From: an uncultured Clostridia bacterium
GTDB lineage: Bacteria; Bacillota; Clostridia; Oscillospirales; Acutalibacteraceae
Assembly: GCA_937876205.1 (NCBI GenBank)
Contig: CALEII010000053.1
Span: 1-57,666, forward strand
Direction of reading: 5' to 3'
Length of the DNA: 57,666 nt
Part shown: piece by piece, positions 51,522 to 57,666 of the stretch
Layout of the letters: every line of letters starts with the position of its first letter
How positions within the stretch are numbered: position 1 is the stretch's first letter
Made by a program: the position numbers and the translations under genes
The notes under the pieces: model-generated
What the model saw: only the letters and a program-made list of their open reading frames with translations
Told to the model about the DNA's origin: nothing
The model's database searches: none

Positions 51522-51565
51522 TTCCAATAGTTGCCAACGGGGATTCCCTTGACTGGAAAAACATA
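51522..51565 (+). other. attR of the integrated element
   Basis: attP arm TTCCAA (51522) and GTTGCC (51530), core GGAT at 51541-51544, then deacetylase sequence TCCCTTGACTGG. Mirror counterpart of attL. Confidence 0.85.
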
Positions 51566-51790
51566 TCTGCTGCTGAGATTACTGACAGGGTTTTGAAGAA
51601 AGTGCAAAGCGGGTCGATAATACAGTTTCACACAGGTACTGAAAACACGGCTGAGGCATTGCCTGTGATTCTTGAGACTCTTTTGACAGAGTCTTACACC
51701 TTTTCAACTGTAAGCGGGCTTATCTATATGAATAATTACATCATAGACCACAAAGGCACGCAATTTGCAGCAGAAGGATTATCAAAGTGA
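51542..51790 (+). pseudogene. Polysaccharide deacetylase, 3' half
   Basis: Reads DSLDWKNISAAEITDRVL, SGSIIQFHTGTENTAEALP (conserved His of the NodB fold), FSTVSGLIYM and stops at 51790. In the frame that joins to 14721-14723, it completes the deacetylase. It has no start of its own. Confidence 0.92.
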
Positions 51791-51937
51791 AGTAAAATTT
51801 GAACAAAAATTTATTTTGTTTACATATTGTTCATATTTTTATATATTTGTTCAAAAAAAGATAACCATTTGATTGTTTTTTTGTTATATAATGATTAAGG
51901 ATTGTTAAAATCTCATTAAGTTTGGAGGAAAATTCAA

Positions 51938-53482
51938 ATGGCACAAAAGAAAACCGTGTTTATGACCGGTGGTACCGGCACAATGGGTTGGGCAGCTTTC
52001 CAGGAGCTTCTCAAAAAACCCAATGAAGTTCACATCAAGCTCCTTGCAAGAAAAGGCAAGAAGAACTTTGAGCTTCTCAAGGATTATCTCTCATACCCCA
52101 ACGTAACTGTTGTATGGGGAGACCTTCTTGATTACGATTCAATTCTTGAAGGCGTTACGGGTGCTGACTATGTTCTTCACATCGGCGGTATGGTTTCTCC
52201 CGCTGCTGACTATAAGCCCTACACTACTCTTAAAACAAACACTACTGCTGCTGAATACATCTGTAAGGCAGTTCTTGCTCAGCCCAATGCTGACGATATC
52301 AAGGTTTGCTACATCGGTACTGTTGCTGAAACAGGTAACCGTGGCTACCCCATCCACTGGGGCCGTACAGGTGACCCCATAAAAATCTCAATTTACGACC
52401 ACTATGCTGTCTCAAAGACAATTGCTGAAAAGACATTTGTTGAAAGCGGCATCAAGAACTGGGTTGTAATGAGACAGTCAGGTATCCTCTACCCTGCTCT
52501 TCTTCACAATATGGAACCCATTATGTACCACGTTCCCCTTAACGGCGTTCTTGAATGGGCAACAGTTGAGGACTCAGGCCGCCTTATGGCTAACTTTGTA
52601 TTTGCTGATGACCTTCCAGAAGAATTCTGGTGCAGCTTCTACAACATCGGTTCAGGTAAGGATTACAGACTTACAAATTACGAATTTGAAAAGCTTCTTC
52701 TCGGTTGTATCGGTCTTGGTGATCCCAAAACTCTGTTTGATCCCAACTGGTTCACACTCAAGAACTTCCACGGTCAGTTCTATGCTGACTCAGATAAGCT
52801 TGAGAATTATCTCCACTTCCGTGAGAATCTTCCTGTTGAAATGTATTTTGACAGAATGGCTACAATGGTTGAGCCTTACTTCAGAATTCCCAAGTACATC
52901 CCCACAAAGGGTCTCATCTCAGCTTGTGCAAAGCCCTTTATGAAGAAGATTGCTACAACTCCCAGATGGGGTACTCTTGACTGGATCAAGAACAAGGATC
53001 AGAACAGACTTACATCATACTATGGTTCATACGAAGACTGGCAGAAGATCGGCGGTTACTGGTCAATGTTCGAGCTTGAGACATATGACAAGAAGATTTC
53101 GGCTGCTGAGCAGTATAAGCTTGACCACGGTTATGATGAAAGCAAGCCTACATCTGAGCTTGACCTCAAGGATATGAAGAAGGCTGCTGAGTTCAGAGGC
53201 GGTCAGTGCTTAAGCAAGAAGATGACAAAGGGCGATATGAAGACAAAGCTCACATGGAAGTGCGGCACCTGCGGTGAAGAATTCGAAGCAAGCCCCACAC
53301 TTATCCTCAAGGGCGGTCACTGGTGTCCCAAATGCTTCATCCCCACAGAGAAGTGGAACTACGACGAAGTTGCAAAGACAAATCCCTTCTTTGCACAGGT
53401 ATGGTATCCCGAGCACGATAAGGATGAACATAATGTTTACTACTTCGATGAAATCTTCGAGGGCTGGGAAAAGAAAAGATAA
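51938..53482 (+). CDS. NAD-dependent epimerase/dehydratase with C-terminal zinc ribbon
   Basis: 514 aa. Extended SDR: GGTGTMG nucleotide loop at 11-17, LLARKGKKN after beta-2, the catalytic YAVSK tetrad region and RQSGILYP. From ~residue 425 a two-knuckle zinc ribbon (WKCGTCGEEF...HWCPKC) ends in an acidic/aromatic tail. Codon use is more biased (many AAG, GGT, CTT) than in the element, suggesting high expression. TTTGGAGG precedes the ATG. A nucleotide-sugar or small-molecule epimerase; substrate unknown. The ribbon fusion is unusual for SDRs. Confidence 0.85.
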   Translation: MAQKKTVFMTGGTGTMGWAAFQELLKKPNEVHIKLLARKGKKNFELLKDYLSYPNVTVVWGDLLDYDSILEGVTGADYVLHIGGMVSPAADYKPYTTLKTNTTAAEYICKAVLAQPNADDIKVCYIGTVAETGNRGYPIHWGRTGDPIKISIYDHYAVSKTIAEKTFVESGIKNWVVMRQSGILYPALLHNMEPIMYHVPLNGVLEWATVEDSGRLMANFVFADDLPEEFWCSFYNIGSGKDYRLTNYEFEKLLLGCIGLGDPKTLFDPNWFTLKNFHGQFYADSDKLENYLHFRENLPVEMYFDRMATMVEPYFRIPKYIPTKGLISACAKPFMKKIATTPRWGTLDWIKNKDQNRLTSYYGSYEDWQKIGGYWSMFELETYDKKISAAEQYKLDHGYDESKPTSELDLKDMKKAAEFRGGQCLSKKMTKGDMKTKLTWKCGTCGEEFEASPTLILKGGHWCPKCFIPTEKWNYDEVAKTNPFFAQVWYPEHDKDEHNVYYFDEIFEGWEKKR

Positions 53483-53496
53483 TTGAATCTTATACA

Positions 53497-53530
53497 AAAA
53501 ATACGGATGCTGTGAGGCATCCGTATTTTT
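53497..53530. terminator. Bidirectional terminator behind the SDR gene
   Basis: AAAATACGGATGC/GCATCCGTATTTT stem, 6-nt loop. Confidence 0.9.
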
Positions 53531-53536
53531 CATTAT

Positions 53537-53980
53537 TTATTGATTTTTGCTTTTAATATTGTCATTTATCAGCTCTTTCACCATAAACACAGCAATTACA
53601 GCTGAAGCAGATATTGGAATAAAACTGAGAAACCTCAGATTTTCTGATAACTCAAGATTTATAAGTATATTGATATACCACGCTGCAATACTCCATACAG
53701 ACAAGGCAGTCAGTAAAATGCGAAACAATAATGATGTTTCTTTTCTGAAAAACACCCATACTATGACATTCGTAATAATGAAGACGGAAACAAAAACAAC
53801 CATAGGTAGAATCAGACTGTCATCATAAAAGTAACTGTCAATATTGTTGTTATATAAAAAATCCTGAACAGCATCAAAATATGAAAAGGCAGCTATAAAG
53901 TAATATACAAATCCTGCTGCAGAGCATATCATCAACATAATAAAGATTGTTTTCTTTACCGTAATAAGTGATTTATTCAT
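53537..53980 (-). CDS. Four-TM hypothetical membrane protein
   Basis: 147 aa with four hydrophobic helices (TIFIMLMICSAAGFVYYFIA; LILPMVVFVSVFIITNVIVW; ILLTALSVWSIAAWYINILI; FIPISASAVIAVFMV). The ATG at 53980 follows GAGG by 8 nt; an in-frame GTG just upstream lies 1 nt after it. It is convergent with the SDR gene. No family recognised. Confidence 0.7.
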   Translation of the reverse strand: MNKSLITVKKTIFIMLMICSAAGFVYYFIAAFSYFDAVQDFLYNNNIDSYFYDDSLILPMVVFVSVFIITNVIVWVFFRKETSLLFRILLTALSVWSIAAWYINILINLELSENLRFLSFIPISASAVIAVFMVKELINDNIKSKNQ

Positions 53981-54176
53981 TATTTTCACCTCATCTTTGT
54001 GTAATCATAATATCAACAAATCAAAACATCTGTATCACCCCTATAGTATGTTTTCATCTATATTATATAAGTTCGTCCGGTTATTGTCAAGATTTTTGCC
54101 ATTTTATTACTTTATTGACTTTTTTTGCAGTCAATAAAGGTGATTGCTTTCCAGATAAAATCACTGCAGAAAAAAA

Positions 54177-54200
54177 CAGGACCGACATCAATCGGTCCTG
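54177..54200 (-). terminator. Terminator of the sigma-factor operon
   Basis: CAGGACCGA/TCGGTCCTG, 9-bp stem, 6-nt loop, then a T6 tract on the minus strand. Confidence 0.88.
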
Positions 54201-54207
54201 ATAAAAT

Positions 54208-54483
54208 TTAAACTATAACAGCAGAAATGAGAATTCCGAAAAGCTTTACTTCGCTGTATTCGGGGAAAACCTCTCCGTTTTCATCAGCATTATTTCTGAT
54301 AAGCACTGTATACCCTATTCCCTGATATAGTATTGAGCCGTCGTCGGGCTGTACATACTTCATCTGTGCAAACACGGGCTCTTCAAAGCTGTTGCTTTTT
54401 GTGACATCAGTTATCAGCATTGATGCCCACAGCACAAGCACAAGGCACACGGCTGCTATTACAATTTTAACTGTTTTTTTCAT
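54208..54483 (-). CDS. Small anchored protein of the sigma operon
   Basis: 91 aa. N-terminal signal anchor (IVIAAVCLVLVLWASMLI), then a short extracytoplasmic domain. The ATG at 54483 follows GGGGTGG; it overlaps the previous gene by 17 bp. The outer domain resembles that of the preceding 123-aa protein in size and position. Last gene before the terminator. Confidence 0.75.
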   Translation of the reverse strand: MKKTVKIVIAAVCLVLVLWASMLITDVTKSNSFEEPVFAQMKYVQPDDGSILYQGIGYTVLIRNNADENGEVFPEYSEVKLFGILISAVIV

Positions 54484-54838
54484 ATTCAATCCACCCCAAT
54501 TCACTCAGGCTTGTGAGCACAGTTTCAGGAATATCGGTTATATCGCCGTCAGAAAGCTTAAGACACATATAAACGAGTGTTCCACCCGGATAGCTTTCCT
54601 GTATACCGTCGTGAACAAACAAAATTCTGTCGCCGTCGGTCAGATTTGCAAACATATCGTTTTCTGCCCTGTCAGACATCACTATGGGCGAATTATCCAT
54701 TATCACAAGATGACTGCCGTTGTCTGCCCTGAGATAAAGTCCTGTGTGTGACGATAAACCTATACCTGAGAATATGAACACAGCTATAATTATAATACAC
54801 ACAAGCACAGCAAGTGCAATTAAAACTCTCTTTTTCAT
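54467..54838 (-). CDS. Small anchored extracytoplasmic protein
   Basis: 123 aa: signal anchor (VLIALAVLVCIIIIAVFIF) and a ~95-aa outer beta-rich domain (LYLRADNGSHLVIMDNSPI; RILFVHDGIQESYPGGTLVY). It lies between the beta-propeller gene and another anchored protein, with 9-bp spacing. Probable cell-envelope function linked to the sigma factor. Confidence 0.78.
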   Translation of the reverse strand: MKKRVLIALAVLVCIIIIAVFIFSGIGLSSHTGLYLRADNGSHLVIMDNSPIVMSDRAENDMFANLTDGDRILFVHDGIQESYPGGTLVYMCLKLSDGDITDIPETVLTSLSELGWIEYEKNS

Positions 54839-54847
54839 TTTTCTTCC

Positions 54848-56989
54848 CTAAAACTTAATTCTGCCGATTTCTTCTTCCGTTGTCAGGCTGTAAGCAATAA
54901 TTCCTGTAGGGTTAACAGTAAACAAGGAATCGTTTATAAACGCACATCTTGCTGCCTGATAGGTACTGTTGCCGTAATAATAGATGTAGTTACCGTCTAT
55001 GATTATGCTGTTATTTTCAACAGAGAATACAATAAGATTATCCTTGGTATAACCTGACGAAACGGGCATTGCATAGGTGTTATTATCTATCTGTACAAAT
55101 GCTCTGTGAGACGATATAAATTCAGCGCTGTAATTTGTGGTGTAGTTATCAAGCTCTTTCGGATTGCACGGGTCGGATACATCAAACAATGAGATTTTTG
55201 CAGTGCCGTCTGTTCCGTTCATTGTACCGCCTGCACCCATTCCTAACACAAGACCGTTACCTATGAGATGAAGATAAGTTGAGAAGCCCGGTATTTTGAG
55301 CTCACCCTTGATTTCAGGCTTTTCGGGGTCTGAGAGGTCGATTACAAACAACGGGTCTGTCTGCATAAAGGTAACGAGATAAAGCACATCTCCCATAAAT
55401 CTTGCCGACTTCATATCTTCACCCTCTGCTATACCACCGAGGAAGCCGACAATATTCATATCCTTATCAATAACATAGACCATAGTGCCTGAAAATCCGC
55501 CACGGTACTCAGAGCCGTTTGTTGCAATTCTGAAGTAATCACCGTACTTATCCATAGAGAACTGATTGATGCTGAGCCCTCCGACAGTCACATCAGCTAT
55601 ATATTCGACTCCTTCATCTGTAATATTCATCTTGTGAATGCGTGTTGCAGTTGTGTATTTTTTACCCAGCGCATCTTCAACTGTTTTTTCCTCATTCTGC
55701 GACCAGTATGAAAACAGGTTTTCTGCTATAAAAATCTCTTCCGCCGTACAATAGATTTCACTGCCTGCCCCAAGAAACGCATTCATTGCAGGCTCTGCGT
55801 TGACATCATCAAGTGAAATAATTGATGTAACCGTGTATGTGGCAGGCTTTTCAATATCAACAAGTTTTATTCTTTCTGAAGGAATACGCTTCATTTCGCC
55901 GCCGTTAACCGAATATTCAGGCACGCAGATGTCCTTGACAACCTTGCAGGCTGAATCAAAATCCTCAGCCCTGATTGATGAATAAGGGATGTCAAATCTT
56001 GAAACTGTAATCAGTCTGCCGTCAGCAATTCTTGATGAAATATACTCACCTGTTATTTTGTGAGACAGGATTTCTTCAGGGGCTTCTCTGTCAGCAATAT
56101 TGTATATCTTTATAACTGTATCAAATTTAAGAGCAATACAACAACAATCGCAAGCTGCACCTGATATGTCAACAATGGTATTTTCTGTTTCATAATCGGC
56201 TGTTTCTCTGAGGATTACGACGAGATTATCACCACTGAGGAACATTTCTACCGGCTCGATATCAAGCTTTTCACTTGCAAAGCTGATTCTTGACACAATC
56301 ATTATGCTGTCAGGCTCTTCGCAATCTGTAATTACTATTTCGTCACGGCCTGAACGGATATAATATATATATCTGCCGTCAGTTTTTATGAGGTCTGCTT
56401 CATCCACACCCTCAACCTGAGTGTTTGTGGTGCTGTAAACGGAATCTGAAGTATACTCTAAATCGACATTACCGGCATTATCCGCTGAAACAGAATTGTT
56501 CGGTGCACTGCCGGGATTTGATATACCCGAGTTCGATGAATTTACGGATGCCTGATCTTTTGTACCAAAGTTCTCAAGAATACTCTCTAAACCGAAATTC
56601 ATTCCGTCGTCATCAGCGCCGTAAATAACATTACTGCTGTAAATATCCTTGAAATATGTCAGAACACTTTTTTCAAGCTCTGAATAATCTGAGCTGCTGA
56701 GATTATCCTCAATTATCTGTTCGTGGTTTTCTTTCTGCTGTTCAATTTTCACATCATTACCGGTGTGTTCAATAACTGCACCGACACCGATTGCAAGCAC
56801 AATCACTGCAGCAACAGAAGCACACCACCTGATATAGGTTACAGCACTGCGTTCTTTTCTTCTTGCAGGGGCAAGTATACCGCCCTTTTCGTTGATAAGC
56901 TTTTCAATACTTTCCGCAGACAGTGATTCCGGAAGAGAAATCTCTTCACTCATAATTTTGGTTTTAAGTTCTTTTCTGAATTTTTTCAT
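54848..56989 (-). CDS. Membrane-anchored beta-propeller protein (anti-sigma-like position)
   Basis: 713 aa. N-terminal ~60 residues are cytoplasmic and charged, then one TM (WCASVAAVIVLAIGVGAVI), a low-complexity Ser/Asn linker, and the Beta_propel family signature NTQVEGVDEADLIKTDGRYI, which opens a C-terminal propeller (PF09826-type). Two adjacent starts are possible; the ATG at 56989 sits 9 nt from GAGG. Directly behind an ECF sigma gene, the N-terminal tail is the natural candidate for sigma binding and the propeller for outside sensing. This role is inferred from position. Confidence 0.85.
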   Translation of the reverse strand: MKKFRKELKTKIMSEEISLPESLSAESIEKLINEKGGILAPARRKERSAVTYIRWCASVAAVIVLAIGVGAVIEHTGNDVKIEQQKENHEQIIEDNLSSSDYSELEKSVLTYFKDIYSSNVIYGADDDGMNFGLESILENFGTKDQASVNSSNSGISNPGSAPNNSVSADNAGNVDLEYTSDSVYSTTNTQVEGVDEADLIKTDGRYIYYIRSGRDEIVITDCEEPDSIMIVSRISFASEKLDIEPVEMFLSGDNLVVILRETADYETENTIVDISGAACDCCCIALKFDTVIKIYNIADREAPEEILSHKITGEYISSRIADGRLITVSRFDIPYSSIRAEDFDSACKVVKDICVPEYSVNGGEMKRIPSERIKLVDIEKPATYTVTSIISLDDVNAEPAMNAFLGAGSEIYCTAEEIFIAENLFSYWSQNEEKTVEDALGKKYTTATRIHKMNITDEGVEYIADVTVGGLSINQFSMDKYGDYFRIATNGSEYRGGFSGTMVYVIDKDMNIVGFLGGIAEGEDMKSARFMGDVLYLVTFMQTDPLFVIDLSDPEKPEIKGELKIPGFSTYLHLIGNGLVLGMGAGGTMNGTDGTAKISLFDVSDPCNPKELDNYTTNYSAEFISSHRAFVQIDNNTYAMPVSSGYTKDNLIVFSVENNSIIIDGNYIYYYGNSTYQAARCAFINDSLFTVNPTGIIAYSLTTEEEIGRIKF

Positions 56990-57000
56990 CACTGTTCACC

Positions 57001-57525
57001 TCACTTCAATATATCCCGCATTTTGTCAAGAGAACGTGAAAGCTTTGAACGCACCGAGCCTGACGTCATATCGAGCATTCCGGCAATTTCAGAGCTTTTA
57101 TAGCGTCCTATAACACTGAGAAGAACGATCTGCTTCTCTTCGGGAGCAAGAGAGTCAAGAGCTGATTTCAGCTCAGCAGACACACTCATATCTGACACAG
57201 CAGATTCCTCTGATTCTGTCTCCTGAATATCATAAAAAGATACAGTACAAAGCTTGTCTGCGGGATTTGTAAGCTTTGACTTGCATTCATTTGCCAGAAT
57301 CTTGAATATCCATGACTTGAATGATGAGGCTTTTTTTAGCTTTGCAATGTTTTTAAAGGCAATTAAAACAGCCTCTTGCACCGCATCCTCCGCATCTGCA
57401 CTCTTACCGGTATACCAGAGCGCAAAGCGATACAGATCGTTTGCATAGAAGCTGTAAACTTGTGCAAACGCTTTACTGTTCCCCGTCTGGGCCTCTCTGA
57501 TGAGTTTTGTGAGATCGTTTTTCAT
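57001..57525 (-). CDS. ECF-type RNA polymerase sigma factor
   Basis: 174 aa from the ATG at 57525 (GGGAG upstream). Region 2 (FAQVYSFYANDLYRFALWYT, DAEDAVQEAVLIAFKNI) and region 4 (LAPEEKQIVLLSVIGRYKSSEIAGML, SVRSKLSRSLDKMR) are clear. A longer upstream frame reads through repeats and is not supported. First gene of the four-gene unit ending at 54208. Confidence 0.9.
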   Translation of the reverse strand: MKNDLTKLIREAQTGNSKAFAQVYSFYANDLYRFALWYTGKSADAEDAVQEAVLIAFKNIAKLKKASSFKSWIFKILANECKSKLTNPADKLCTVSFYDIQETESEESAVSDMSVSAELKSALDSLAPEEKQIVLLSVIGRYKSSEIAGMLDMTSGSVRSKLSRSLDKMRDILK

Positions 57526-57625
57526 TGGTGTCACGCTCCCTTCATCTATTAGAGTGTAAAAAACAGTAAAGTGTTGCAGGAAAATGAAATTTTTTTGTAA
57601 ATCAGCATTTATCGAACCAAAGTTC

Positions 57626-57664
57626 GACAAGAATTCGCAATTGGAAATTCGCAATTCGCAATTG
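57626..57664. repeat. Short AATTCGCAATT repeats at the window edge
   Basis: Three overlapping units of ATTCGCAATT in the last 40 bp. The array may continue outside the window. Confidence 0.6.
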
Positions 57665-57666
57665 TG

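Larger units (their letters stand above)
14722..51542. mobile_element. 36.8-kb integrative (mobilisable) element
   Basis: The boundaries are defined by the split deacetylase and the shared GGAT. Joining the element ends gives TTCCAA-2-GTTGCC-6-GA-6-GGCAAC-2-TTGGAA, a symmetric 42-bp attP centred on the dinucleotide GA, as expected for a large serine recombinase. The element encodes such a recombinase, two relaxase-like proteins and a D5-like protein near the right end; the rest is toxin and defence-type cargo. No conjugation (type IV secretion) genes were seen, so it is more likely mobilisable than self-transmissible. Confidence 0.88.

Noticed and set aside
57526..57654. Longer N-terminus for the ECF sigma factor
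   Set aside because: The extra 43 codons read through AATTCGCAATT repeats and lack sigma features; the ATG at 57525 has a ribosome binding site.

Overview
The window looks like a low-GC Gram-positive chromosome of the Clostridia, probably a gut Ruminococcus/Oscillospiraceae-type organism. The evidence is purine-rich Shine-Dalgarno sites before most genes, an agr-type LytTR two-component pair, HAAS/DUF1700 membrane proteins behind a PadR fragment, a secreted DNRLRE-RHS protein and a YlxY/PdaA-like polysaccharide deacetylase. No rRNA, tRNA or CRISPR array was seen.

Layout. (a) 1-5.6 kb, chromosomal: a partial secreted repeat protein, a GHKL kinase/LytTR regulator pair and a PD-(D/E)XK nuclease-like protein, all on the minus strand. 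(b) 6.2-14.05 kb, accessory: a caspase-like protease, two TIR proteins and a decayed third TIR gene (arrangement like type IV Thoeris); a decayed amidoligase/glutamine-amidotransferase/resolvase module that still carries two intact mini-ORFs; a promoter and candidate structured RNA; a WYL regulator with two unknown genes; and a dead HTH gene. (c) 14.72-51.54 kb: a 36.8-kb integrated element that splits a polysaccharide deacetylase gene. Both halves of the gene, a shared GGAT core and a reconstructable dyad attP are visible, and a large serine recombinase lies inside the right end. (d) 51.5-57.7 kb, chromosomal: the deacetylase 3' half, an SDR-zinc ribbon protein, a small membrane protein, and an ECF sigma factor/beta-propeller operon.

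Cargo of the element, left to right: a 2,093-aa RHS polymorphic toxin with a membrane immunity candidate and an orphan rhs copy; PadR/DUF1700 remnants; a metallophosphoesterase-P-loop (STAND-like) protein, a 120-nt inverted-repeat/pseudoknot element, and a metallophosphoesterase-radical SAM fusion; a methyltransferase, glycosyltransferase and P-loop kinase packed with overlapping ends; an intact copy of the amidoligase module (amidoligase, class II glutamine amidotransferase, serine resolvase, two mini-ORFs); a GmrSD-like DUF262/DUF1524 protein; a divergent XRE regulator facing a zinc-ribbon/TM2 pair; a KAP NTPase; an intact HTH gene; a zinc metallopeptidase; two short relaxase-like proteins; the serine recombinase with a small upstream ORF; and a D5-helicase-like protein without a Walker A.

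The same bracket (amidoligase module on the left, HTH gene plus terminator on the right, defence-type genes between) occurs twice, once inside the element and once decayed to its left. This suggests two related mobile islands lie side by side. The strongest candidates for undescribed biology are the mini-ORF/amidoligase module, the metallophosphoesterase pair with its RNA-like element, and the WYL operon.
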